From CBDUQP01 sp965369385 (GTDB lineage Bacteria > Planctomycetota > Phycisphaerae > SM23-33): a stretch of 7,228 nt of DNA. This document shows positions 1 through 6,602 of the stretch, in pieces. The position numbers were made by a program, and so were the translations under genes. A model generated the notes under the pieces. It saw nothing but the letters and a program-made list of their open reading frames with translations, was not told the origin of the DNA and made no database searches. The DNA lies in the NCBI GenBank assembly GCA_965369385.1, contig CBDUQP010000153.1:1-7228 (forward strand). Reading direction: 5' to 3'. Numbering within the stretch: the first letter of the stretch is position 1; every line of letters begins with the position of its first letter.

Positions 1-393
1 GCCGAGCATGAGAGTCCCCATATTTACCAGGAACAATGTCGGGTCATCATCATTGATGATCATGAAGACATGAGAGGCCGATACAAACGGATTCGCACTG
101 CTTCCAAACATGGTGAAGCGGAAAGCGACCCCGCCAGGCCCCGTCTCGCCATAGCCATTGAGCACATACTCGCCATCTATTTCCGAGACAATGACAGCCC
201 ACACGTCATCATGAGGAGCCCCATCCACAGTGAAGCCAGACATGGTCGTATGAGTGTAGATGTTATTGCCAGCCACACTCATTATGTACGAATCAATATT
301 GTCCGCCGTGACAACATCGGCCGCTTCAGCACTCGTACCGATGAGCACCATAACACAACATACAAGCCACAACATGTTCTTCCGATTGTTCAT
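1..393 (-). CDS. Secreted hypothetical protein, 5' part only (runs off the window)
   Basis: Reading leftward from ATG at 393 the frame is open for 131 codons to the window edge, so the C-terminus is missing. The protein starts MNNRKNMLWLVCCVMVLIG and continues TSAEAADVV: a short basic end, a hydrophobic core at about residues 7-20, and a likely signal peptidase I site after AEA (residue 24). It should therefore be exported. The mature part is rich in Gly, Asp, Val and Thr (for example SGFTVDGAPHDDVW and YGETGPGG), as in extracellular beta-rich proteins, but I recognise no family. The sorting signal, if any (such as PEP-CTERM), would lie outside the window. ATG393 is preferred because GAGGGACGGA precedes it closely; an in-frame ATG at 417 would add eight residues. 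The gene lies 44 bp downstream of the recombinase on the same strand, so read-through from it is possible. Confidence 0.7.
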   Translation of the reverse strand, partial: MNNRKNMLWLVCCVMVLIGTSAEAADVVTADNIDSYIMSVAGNNIYTHTTMSGFTVDGAPHDDVWAVIVSEIDGEYVLNGYGETGPGGVAFRFTMFGSSANPFVSASHVFMIINDDDPTLFLVNMGTLMLG

Positions 394-437
394 TTCCGTC
401 CCTCTCGTATGATTCATTTCTGTAGTCTCAACGTCTT

Positions 438-1067
438 CTAGAGATGCAGCCGATCCAAGGCCTTCTTCACATCTGGCATCATCACGTCGGCATACACCTG
501 CGTCGTTGACAGTCTGGCGTGTCCAAGCTGCTTCTGCACAAGCCGCAGGTTCCAGTTACTCGCCTTCAACAGAAGACATGCGTATGTGTGCCGCAGGCAG
601 TGGATCGAATAGAACGATGACAGCCCGGCCAGCTTCGCACACCGCTTGAACGCCTTCTGTATCGCTCGCGTTGTCATTGTCTTTCCCGTATTGCTTGAAA
701 CCAACAGCGGATCGTCCGGCCGCGTCGTCTCGCCAATACTTCGCTTCCAGTCCAAGTACTTCCTGCAGTGCGTACCGAACACACTGTTGAAGAAAACATT
801 CCGCCTCTTTCCACCCTTGCCCTTTCTGACCAATAGCGATGGCACTGTATCGCCGAGGAAGATATCCCCGCATTTCAATGCCGCGATCTCCATCACCCGA
901 AGACCAGTACCCAGAGCAAGATGAATGATAAAGTAATCCCGCACGACCACCTTGTGTCCCATCGAACGGCCATGGTCCGACCTATCTCTGGCAAGCGACA
1001 AGAGTCTGCTCGCGTCGTCCTGTGACAGGTACTTCGTAGGGTCAAGGACCCAATTCCCGATTCTCAT
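438..1067 (-). CDS. Tyrosine recombinase/phage-type integrase, catalytic domain only
   Basis: This 209-residue site-specific DNA recombinase would cut and rejoin DNA through a phosphotyrosine link. All catalytic positions of the family are visible: Arg57 (GTGLRVMEI), Lys84 (RKGKGGKRR), His156 and Arg159 (HCLRHTYA), His183 (LGHARLSTT) and the nucleophile Tyr192 (VYADV). The catalytic domain fills nearly the whole chain. Only about 12 residues precede the usual start of this domain (YLSQDDASRLL), so the N-terminal SAM-like core-binding domain of XerC/D or phage integrases is absent. Family members are usually 300 or more residues; FimB/FimE-type recombinases are a known class of about 200 residues. 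An in-frame TGA eight codons upstream of ATG1067, with no other start between, fixes the start. No cognate att site was identified. Function as a recombinase is well supported; its substrate is unknown. Confidence 0.9.
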   Translation of the reverse strand: MRIGNWVLDPTKYLSQDDASRLLSLARDRSDHGRSMGHKVVVRDYFIIHLALGTGLRVMEIAALKCGDIFLGDTVPSLLVRKGKGGKRRNVFFNSVFGTHCRKYLDWKRSIGETTRPDDPLLVSSNTGKTMTTRAIQKAFKRCAKLAGLSSFYSIHCLRHTYACLLLKASNWNLRLVQKQLGHARLSTTQVYADVMMPDVKKALDRLHL

Positions 1068-1088
1068 GTTCCGATGTGCATTGCATTG

Positions 1089-1137
1089 CTCCTTTCATTC
1101 ATTATTGATGTGGAATGTGAACCTTTGAATGAAGGAG
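1089..1137 (-). promoter_or_regulatory. Inverted repeat that could mask the recombinase ribosome binding site
   Basis: CTCCTTTCATTC at 1089-1100 and GAATGAAGGAG at 1127-1137 are inverted copies that differ by one extra T, with 26 bp between them. On the recombinase mRNA the promoter-distal arm contains AAAGGAG, the only good Shine-Dalgarno sequence before the gene, and the other arm (CTCCTTCATTC) is its complement. Folding would hide the ribosome binding site and lower translation. AAAGGAG lies 7 nt before an ATG opening a five-codon frame (MHIGT), whose TGA overlaps the recombinase ATG (ATGA). Translation could therefore be coupled through this mini-frame. The pairing is seen in the sequence; the regulatory role is inference. 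The arms are too far apart for a standard recombinase core site, which has a 6-8 bp spacer. Confidence 0.4.
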
Positions 1138-1364
1138 CCGACGCTTAAATGCCTTTCGGGACAAGATGTTACAGCGAGTTCAAGAATTGAGCACAGAGAG
1201 AATCACGAACCCCTGAAACGAAGATTCCGACAACATCAGAGGATTTCACGACGGTATTGAGGCAGATTCTTCGGATAGTTGCGGGCAAAGAATTGAGAAA
1301 AACGAACAAAAGAAATGCCATAAAACGTTCACATTTCACATCTTATATGAACCCTACAAGATAA
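1138..1364. other. Gene-free stretch upstream of the recombinase
   Basis: No convincing coding frame or RNA gene was found here; every frame breaks quickly and none gives a recognisable protein. Two small repeats are visible. AAGAATTGAG occurs at 1182-1191 and 1288-1297. GTTCACATT at 1327-1335 is the inverted copy of AATGTGAAC at 1114-1122. The stretch is more AT-rich than the genes around it and should hold the recombinase promoter, but I could not pick a convincing pair of promoter boxes. Confidence 0.4.
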
Positions 1365-1760
1365 TTCTACGGCAACATCCCCCTCCCGGCAAGGGTTTCC
1401 TTCTTGGGTCTTCACATTATGTAAAACCGAGTAGGTCAGGCAGAGGCTCATGTTTCGGCACGAAGCAAGATACGAATGGATACACGCATCCGTGAGCTTA
1501 CGCCTCGGACATGGGGCCAATCGCTGGGTTCGTGCTCTGAACAATTGAACCAATACCCGCGAGGCTGGGTTGCCTATTTCCGGATTTGCACCAGGAAGGG
1601 AGCATCGCTATTCTCACGTATTGATGCTCACATCCGCAGGAGACTGTGTGCGATCATCATGCACCAGAAGGGCCGATGTCCCCGATTCCTGTATCGCCAT
1701 TTACTTTCCCGTGACGTGCCCCCCCTGTGGGCTAATCTGACTCCGATCCAGCAGGAATGA
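1365..1760 (+). pseudogene. Group II intron reverse transcriptase/maturase, decayed C-terminal fragment
   Basis: One plus-strand frame from 1365 to TGA at 1758-1760 carries the end of a group II intron-encoded protein. FLGLHIM at 1401-1421 fits the FLG segment after the last reverse transcriptase block. RIRELTPRTWGQSL at 1485-1526, LNQYPRGWVAYFR at 1545-1583 and IDAHIRRRL at 1620-1646 match the maturase (X/GIIM) pattern, IRELT-R-x-G-x-SL then L-x-Y-x-RGW-x-YF then LD-x-WIRRRL. That domain binds the intron RNA and aids its splicing. A TAA at 1422-1424 interrupts the frame, and all catalytic RT blocks, including the YADD box, are absent, so the gene is dead. No domain V of an intron was found downstream; the homology stops close to the left edge of the IS110 element. 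An intact frame from ATG1476 encodes 94 residues but is most likely only the surviving part of the fragment. Confidence 0.75.
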
Positions 1761-1776
1761 CGAAGAAGAATGTGGT

Positions 1777-1975
1777 TGCTGCAAGTCGTGAAGGGCGTAG
1801 CCCGAAACGACTTGCAGCATAGTGGATCAGGTTGCCGGCAGGGCCAGCCCCCCCCCAGCCCCACGAAGGCCCAGGGGACCGCCCGCCGACGACCACCTCG
1901 TTCTCAACGGCCGGTACAGAGTCGCCCGCCGCGGCAACGGCAGGGCCGCCATAGGGGAACCGAGAAGACGAGAGG
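1777..1975 (+). ncRNA. Candidate IS110 bridge RNA
   Basis: In IS110-type elements the non-coding region before the transposase gene makes a bridge RNA with a 5' stem-loop and two internally looped stem-loops that pair with target and donor DNA. The same order can be folded here by eye. (1) TGCTGCAAGTCG at 1777-1788 pairs perfectly with 1808-1819, capped by GGGC/GCCC (1793-1796 with 1800-1803) across a purine-rich TGAA/GAAA internal loop. (2) 1831-1843 (GTTGCCGGCAGGG) pairs with 1882-1893 (CCCGCCGACGAC) with one mismatch, one wobble and one bulge, enclosing CCCC/GGGG (1859-1862 with 1874-1877). (3) CTCGTTCTC at 1897-1905 pairs with GAGAAGACGAG at 1962-1972 with a 2-nt bulge. A competing pairing joins 1968-1975 to 1985-1993. 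The total of about 200 nt is close to the known IS621 RNA (about 177 nt). The guide segments could not be assigned because the right end of the element is lost. Confidence 0.5.
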
Positions 1976-2005
1976 GGCCGATGTCCTCTTCGTTGACTGT
2001 TGAAC

Positions 2006-2011
2006 AAGGAG
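2006..2011 (+). promoter_or_regulatory. Ribosome binding site of the IS110 transposase
   Basis: AAGGAG lies 6 nt before ATG2018 and decides that start over the in-frame TTG at 2000, which would place the site inside the coding region. Confidence 0.7.
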
Positions 2012-2017
2012 CATATC

Positions 2018-2740
2018 ATGATCTTTGTCAGCTTGGACTGGGCACGCAGCAAGCATGATCTTCTTGCACTTGACGCCAAGGGTCGCGTGCTGGCGCGTAG
2101 CACCGTTGCACATGACGCTCAAGCGTTGGCGGAACTCAGGACCGCCATTGCCGCCCTCGAACCCGATTCCGCCGCAGTTCACGTCGGCGTCGAACTGCAC
2201 GACGGAGCGCTGCTGGCGTGGCTGCTCGACCAGAACTACACCGTCTACGCCATAAATCCCAAGAGTGCAGATCGTGCCAGGGACCGCCATCGCCCATCCG
2301 GCGCCAAGGACGATCAGCTTGATGCCCACGTGCTTGCGGACATGGCTCGTGCAGATCACCACCGGCTCCGATCCGTGCGCAGGGAATCGGCTCCGACCCG
2401 TGAACTGCGAGCTTGGGTGCGGTTACGAGCTCACCTCGTTCGGGAAAAGACGGCAACTTGCCAGCGATTGCAAGGACTGCTGGCCGAATGGGCACCACGC
2501 CTCTCGGAACTGTGCGATGACTTCAACCGCTGCTGGCAAAGACACTTACTCGCGATAGCCCCGCTTCATAAACACCTTCGCTACCTGCACGGCAATCGGC
2601 TCAACGCCTTCATCCGCCATCACAGGCCGCAGCTATCACCTCAGAGACCGTGCGAAACAAGAGGCAAATCAGCCGAAGAAGACAAAAACGGAAAGCAATC
2701 GGAACCAAAGAAACAGCTTGCAAAAAGGCAAAAACAGTGA
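2018..2740 (+). pseudogene. IS110-family transposase, truncated after the DEDD domain
   Basis: The first roughly 207 codons encode the RuvC-like DEDD nuclease half of an IS110 transposase, an RNA-guided recombinase. The acidic set is intact: Asp7 (VSLDWARSKHD), Glu59 (HVGVELHDG), Asp99 and Asp102 (AKDDQLDAHVLADMARAD). These are followed by the usual helical linker (EWAPRLSELCDDFNR and HGNRLNAFIRHHR). After about residue 207 the sequence becomes a Lys/Gln/Glu-rich tail unlike the family and ends at TGA 2738-2740, giving 240 residues against a usual 330-420. The C-terminal Transposase_20 domain, which holds the nucleophilic serine and the helix-hairpin-helix core, is missing. The protein should be unable to recombine DNA on its own; it could still bind the leader RNA, but that is speculation. 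Confidence 0.85.
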
Positions 2741-2761
2741 GCTATACAAAACTCAGCAAGG
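2640..2761. other. A-rich junction between IS110 and IS481 remnants
   Basis: Composition changes sharply here, to many AAA, CAA and GAA triplets after the GC-rich IS110 part. The plus-strand translation in the transposase frame is a low-complexity Lys/Gln/Glu tail with no family resemblance. IS481 similarity begins only around 2765. It may be leftover host DNA or a scrambled deletion junction. I see no promoter, repeat or RNA in it. Confidence 0.45.
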
Positions 2762-3163
2762 GTGGGCTATTTTGAAGCGCCCATTGACATGCTGACAGAT
2801 CGTGGCACGGAATACTGTGGGAACATGTCGCACCACGAGTGTCAGCCCTACCTAGCCGTGGAGAACATCGATCATAGCAAGACCCGCGCCAAGCGGCCGC
2901 AGTCCAACGGCATCTGCGAACGCTTCCACAGGACGATGCTGGAGGACTTCTATCAGGTCGTGTTCCGGAAAGAGTTGTATGGCAGCATTGACGAACTGCT
3001 GGCGGATCTGGATGATTGGATGAGTCAGTACAACCGCGAGCGAACGCACAGCGGTAAATACTGCTTCGGCAAGACGCCGATGCAGACGTTCGAAGATCCG
3101 ATCGAACTAGCCAAGAGCAAACTGTTCGACTCGACCAAACAGACAACCGAAAATGTAGCCTAA
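2762..3163 (+). pseudogene. IS481-family DDE transposase, C-terminal fragment
   Basis: This 133-codon frame encodes the end of a DDE (rve integrase-fold) transposase. MLTDRGTEYCG carries the second catalytic Asp (residue 13) and RPQSNGICERFHRTML the catalytic Glu (residue 53). FYQVVFRKELYGSIDEL, DLDDWMSQYNRERTHSGK and GKTPMQTF are the usual tail of the IS481 group whose Asp-Glu spacing is slightly longer than 35. The N-terminal helix-turn-helix and the first catalytic Asp are absent, so roughly two thirds of the protein is missing and it cannot be active. The nominal start is a GTG without a ribosome binding site. The only upstream in-frame link is to the IS110 remnant, ending at TGA2738. IS3-family elements share the fold but fit the tail motifs less well. 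Confidence 0.85.
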
Positions 3164-3190
3164 CTGCCAGATCTAGTAGTGGCTATTACA
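3164..3190 (+). repeat. Probable right terminal repeat of the IS481 element
   Basis: Read inward from 3190 on the minus strand, this segment begins TGTAATAGCC and ends CTGGCAG right against the transposase stop. IS481 elements typically end in 5'-TGT with imperfect repeats just after the stop codon, so this is the likely right end. The partner left repeat is gone with the rest of the element, so it cannot be verified internally. Confidence 0.4.
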
Positions 3191-3216
3191 CATAACCCCA
3201 GCCATGATCCAATCTC

Positions 3217-3231
3217 GCACACGGTGCGTGC
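3217..3231 (-). terminator. Small hairpin directly after the methylase stop
   Basis: GCACAC and GCGTGC at 3217-3222 and 3226-3231 can pair (six pairs, one a G-U wobble in the mRNA) around a 3-nt loop, immediately past the methylase stop codon. There is no following run of U, so it is at most a weak, factor-dependent terminator or an RNA 3'-end stabiliser. Confidence 0.25.
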
Positions 3232-6200
3232 CTATTCCTCGAACATCGTAGACATGCGGTACTTGATGTTGTAGTTGATAATGTAATCAGTCTCTTCGCC
3301 GCTGAAACCATAGTACCTAGCTAGGACGCGGTCGATTTCGTCAATGTTCTCCTTTGATTTCACAGCAAACACTTCATCATAAGTGATTCGGTCACCACCT
3401 CTTGTTCCAATCGTTCTTCTCACTGCTCCCCTTCGAAGATCACAATCCAGCAGTCGGCCGAGTTCCACCAGGTCAGAATCGCACATGACCTTCTGATTGA
3501 CAGGAAAGCACCTCACCAAGGTGTCGCTCAAGTGGAAACAATCGCCATATGCTATGAAATACAAATAGAATAGACTACTGTTCAGGATCGCCGTCACTAT
3601 AGCACACGTTGAGCTATCGTGACAATGGAGCGTACGCCCGTGCGCTGGCGTCCCCTCGTTGCCATTCTTAGCGTAGTACGGCAGCCCAATTAGTGCTTTT
3701 ACCCAGTATTGCGTCGCCTCCTGATAGTAAACAAATGACTCAGTGTGGTCCAAAAGCAATGTGTCACCAAGCTGTTGGGCTCCAGAACCAACAAGTTTTG
3801 CATGCACCGACTGCCCAATTCGTGTCAGGATCTTGGGGAAGTGTCCAGAGAAGATATGGGGCTTGCAGAGGTCAGTGAATTCAAGTGTATGGAATAGGGT
3901 ATCCCGTGCGTCGGTTGACCATCGCAGATAGCCGGTGGTGAAAACCTGCCGATCATTCACTCTCAGGCTTCTGCGCGTAACAAGAATAGCACTGCGACAG
4001 TGCTGCAAGCCATCGAAGAGTTTGCCCGGCCGGTCATCGAATGTCAGAATGTGGAGAGATGTACTGGACCTATTCAGGAGTGAACGTGCCGGGGTCATGC
4101 GAGAGGAATTGGCAAAGGGCAGCTGCACTATAAGACTGAGTGTTCCCGCAGGTGAGCTGATGGCCAAGGCACGCTCTAGGCACATCGCGTACATGTTCCC
4201 GCACTTCTCCGTTACGTATTCCTGCGTGGTATAGGTTCGCTTGATACTGGAATGCTCCATCCACGGAGGATTCCCGATAATCACGTCGAAGCCGCCTCGA
4301 ATCATGATGCCCTGGAACTCGACGAACCAGTGGAAAGGTTGGTGGGACTTCAGCCAATTGGCATAGGCTGTCTCATTGGCTGAGTCAATCGCATAGTTTG
4401 TTGCCAGACACCGGTTCAGTTGGTCCACTAGGCTCTCAAGCCCGTTCGCCAGGGCTTGTTTGTCGGAACGGCCGATCCTGCCGTCCAGCTCGGCTTGCTG
4501 CTGGCGGAACAAAATGAACAGCCGTTCAACGTCTTGGGCCTGCTTCTCGATCCGGGCTAGGACCGCCTCTTCATCTGGATGCAGCATTCGGTACTGCTCA
4601 CCTCCAGATAGCGTCCTCGCCCGACGAACGGCTTCAAGCGTGGCAAAGCCGACAAGCGCGTTGCCGGGGAGGATATTGAAATCAATATCGGACAAGGGCT
4701 CGATTTGGTTCGCCCGCTCGACTTGGGCGACGAGTTTGAGAAATAGGCGTAGTTTGCAGATTTCGACGGCATCTCCCATGATATCCACGCCATAGAGGTT
4801 GTTCTCCACGATGGACTTGTAGACGAAGTATTTCCGGCTTGGATGCTTGGCCACACGCTCCATGACCCTGAGGAAGTCGCTGAATCTCTGTGGTCGACGC
4901 ATCTTCCCGCTTCGTTCCATATCCCCCAGGAAACTTCCCATACGCTCCAAGCATGCCTCGTAAAGGTCTTCCAAGATGCTCATGGCCGCTAACAGGAAGG
5001 CCCCACCGCCGCATGTGGGGTCCAGCACAGTAACGTGCTCGAGGGCATGCCAGAATGCATGGAGCAGTTCAGGCGTGTCGCACTCTTGGATCACATCCTG
5101 GGCAAACTGACAGATGTCTAGGTTCAGCGTGATGAGGTCGTCAGTATCATGCACCTCACCGTTGGCCAGCTTGGATCGCACTACTTCGTAGCGATGGCGA
5201 CGGGCGACCACCTCACGCCAGGTTTCTGTGGGCAGCGCGTACTCTGCCGGTGCCGGCTTGTTCCAGCCTGTCCGCTTGCCTCCGTCCCGGACACCAGCTG
5301 CGATCTCCGGCGGCAACGGAAGAGGTTTGTTCAATCGCCGTGAGGGCGTTCGTCGGATGTCCCACGTTATGCCTTGTCCCATGGCGGGGTAGATGTACTT
5401 GTCAGGGTCGGCCGACAGCAACCACCAGATGGCATGCTTGCCTTCGAAAGTGATCTCGCACTCAAGTTTGACAGCTTCAAGGAGAAACGGGATCACTGTG
5501 TTGCGGCTGATGTAGCCTGTGATATCTTCTTTCGTGTAGTAAGCACCCATCTGCTTCTGGTTGATAGACTTCTCGAAGATGTGTCCCAGCACGTCGGGGG
5601 TGATCTCGCGGTCGTCTCGGAGCGGGGATTTGTCCAGATGCCACTGGTACTGGTCGAAGAATTCGAAGATGCGTGCAAAGGCTGAGTCGGGAATCTGAAT
5701 GGCTTCGCCGTATGCTTGCTCGAGCCGGTGTTTGAGAAAGAGTCCGCCGTTAAGATATGGTACCGCGCCCAATAGCTGATTGGTCGAAGCCGAGCGATCG
5801 GCTTCTCTTTGTGCAAATCCCTCAAAAAACAGGTGGCATAGAAAGTCCTTGTAGAAAAGGTTCTCTCCCCAGTTCAGGCTGGCAGCGAGTTTGGTGCGGA
5901 GGTAGTCGCAGTCGCTGGCCAGAAAGCCCTTCTTCTGTATGAAATGGACGAACATCAGCCGGTTGAGCATGACTGAAGAATACCACGTCTGCATATCTTC
6001 GTCGGAAATACCCCTGATGGACCTCAGGAATGCGGCGTGTTCGGTCTTGAAGCGACCATAGAACCGCATGCTAGCCTTCTCCATGTTGAAGGAAGCCCGC
6101 GTGCGACTGGCATGGTAGGGCAGAATCCCTGTAGACTCGGAACGGCTGACGGCGATCTGGCCCAGTTCCTGGATTAGAGCTACGCCGGACTGGTTGTGAT

Positions 6201-6555
6201 GGAAGGTGTGTTCGCAACAGGAGGCAGGCTTGCCAAGCTCACGCTTGATCCACTGCCAGACCTGCGTGGTCTTGCCGCCGTCAGCGTAAATAATGAGGTG
6301 TTCCTGAGCCGACTTCGTAACCTGTATGTTGATCTTTCGGCGAATCCGGTACTCTGGAATGTGCCCGTCAATTCCAGCACAGACGAAGGCGACGAAGCCA
6401 CGTGTCTGGGCAACGGCCACCAGGCTGTAGCTCTCACCGTCGATAGGGACTTGAAGAGCGGCGGAATGGCAATCCCAGCCCAACTCCTCGATGAAGAGTT
6501 TGGCGAAGTCGAATTCTCTAAGTCGCTGGTGGGTGCGGCCGAGAATGATGCTCAT
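3232..6555 (-). CDS. Large Eco57I/YeeA-class DNA adenine methyltransferase, probable defence protein
   Basis: This 1107-residue protein should methylate adenine N6 in DNA with S-adenosylmethionine. Counting from ATG6555, residues 1-140 are an N-terminal domain (FDFAKLFIEELGWD, then HLIIYADGGKTTQVWQW). Residues 160-350 are a helical region ending QMGAYYTKEDITGYI, the usual lead-in to these methylases. DPTCGGGAFL at about 512-521 is AdoMet motif I, NNLYGVDI at 585-592 is the next AdoMet-site strand, and NPPW at 762-765 is catalytic motif IV. The C-terminal third (AILNSSLFYLYF, YGDCFHLSDTLVRCFP) should be the target-recognition part, ending DEIDRVLARYYGFSGEE. Size and order fit type IIG enzymes, BREX PglX and DISARM DrmMI, but I see no PD-(D/E)XK signature and no other BREX or DISARM gene in the window. 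ATG6555 follows GGAG and is preferred to GTG6591. It lies 47 bp after the upstream gene. The frame is intact. Confidence 0.88.
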   Translation of the reverse strand: MSIILGRTHQRLREFDFAKLFIEELGWDCHSAALQVPIDGESYSLVAVAQTRGFVAFVCAGIDGHIPEYRIRRKINIQVTKSAQEHLIIYADGGKTTQVWQWIKRELGKPASCCEHTFHHNQSGVALIQELGQIAVSRSESTGILPYHASRTRASFNMEKASMRFYGRFKTEHAAFLRSIRGISDEDMQTWYSSVMLNRLMFVHFIQKKGFLASDCDYLRTKLAASLNWGENLFYKDFLCHLFFEGFAQREADRSASTNQLLGAVPYLNGGLFLKHRLEQAYGEAIQIPDSAFARIFEFFDQYQWHLDKSPLRDDREITPDVLGHIFEKSINQKQMGAYYTKEDITGYISRNTVIPFLLEAVKLECEITFEGKHAIWWLLSADPDKYIYPAMGQGITWDIRRTPSRRLNKPLPLPPEIAAGVRDGGKRTGWNKPAPAEYALPTETWREVVARRHRYEVVRSKLANGEVHDTDDLITLNLDICQFAQDVIQECDTPELLHAFWHALEHVTVLDPTCGGGAFLLAAMSILEDLYEACLERMGSFLGDMERSGKMRRPQRFSDFLRVMERVAKHPSRKYFVYKSIVENNLYGVDIMGDAVEICKLRLFLKLVAQVERANQIEPLSDIDFNILPGNALVGFATLEAVRRARTLSGGEQYRMLHPDEEAVLARIEKQAQDVERLFILFRQQQAELDGRIGRSDKQALANGLESLVDQLNRCLATNYAIDSANETAYANWLKSHQPFHWFVEFQGIMIRGGFDVIIGNPPWMEHSSIKRTYTTQEYVTEKCGNMYAMCLERALAISSPAGTLSLIVQLPFANSSRMTPARSLLNRSSTSLHILTFDDRPGKLFDGLQHCRSAILVTRRSLRVNDRQVFTTGYLRWSTDARDTLFHTLEFTDLCKPHIFSGHFPKILTRIGQSVHAKLVGSGAQQLGDTLLLDHTESFVYYQEATQYWVKALIGLPYYAKNGNEGTPAHGRTLHCHDSSTCAIVTAILNSSLFYLYFIAYGDCFHLSDTLVRCFPVNQKVMCDSDLVELGRLLDCDLRRGAVRRTIGTRGGDRITYDEVFAVKSKENIDEIDRVLARYYGFSGEETDYIINYNIKYRMSTMFEE

Positions 6556-6602
6556 TTGTCTCCATTCCTCATTGCTGCAAACGCTGACCACCTATGATAC
6601 GA

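Larger units (their letters stand above)
1765..2640 (+). mobile_element. IS110-family element, left part only
   Basis: The piece comprises a non-coding, GC-rich leader of roughly 250 bp followed by the N-terminal half of an IS110-type transposase. IS110 elements usually lack terminal inverted repeats and make no clear target duplication, so the left edge is only estimated from where the intron RT homology fades (about 1755-1775). The right edge is where transposase similarity stops, near codon 207. The right end of the element is missing. Confidence 0.6.

Noticed and set aside
70..441. A plus-strand open frame of 123 codons
   Set aside because: It overlaps the signal-peptide gene on the other strand, has no ribosome site, and its translation is rich in His, Arg and Ile without any family pattern.
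1329..1553. A minus-strand open frame of 74 codons
   Set aside because: It is antisense to the intron RT fragment, whose motifs are clear on the plus strand.
1068..1770. Integron attI site with gene cassettes to the right of the recombinase
   Set aside because: The recombinase has no extra integron-integrase insert, no attC-like palindromes were found, and the DNA to the right is transposon and intron remnants.
1777..1819. The strong hairpin as group II intron domain V
   Set aside because: It lacks the roughly 34-nt layout, the catalytic triad, the two-base bulge and the GNRA tip expected of domain V.
1777..1819. The strong hairpin as a Rho-independent terminator
   Set aside because: It is not followed by a T run on either strand, and it leads directly into further structured sequence before the IS110 gene.
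1848..1856. Run of nine C residues as a phase-variation tract
   Set aside because: It lies in the non-coding IS110 leader, not in an intact gene, so slippage would not switch a protein.
1904..2362. Minus-strand open frame of 152 codons across the IS110 leader and gene start
   Set aside because: It overlaps the clearly recognisable DEDD transposase on the opposite strand, is high-GC shadow coding, and resembles no family.
2742..3146. Minus-strand open frame of 134 codons
   Set aside because: It is antisense to the IS481 transposase tail, and its Ser/Cys/Arg-rich translation is typical of a shadow frame.
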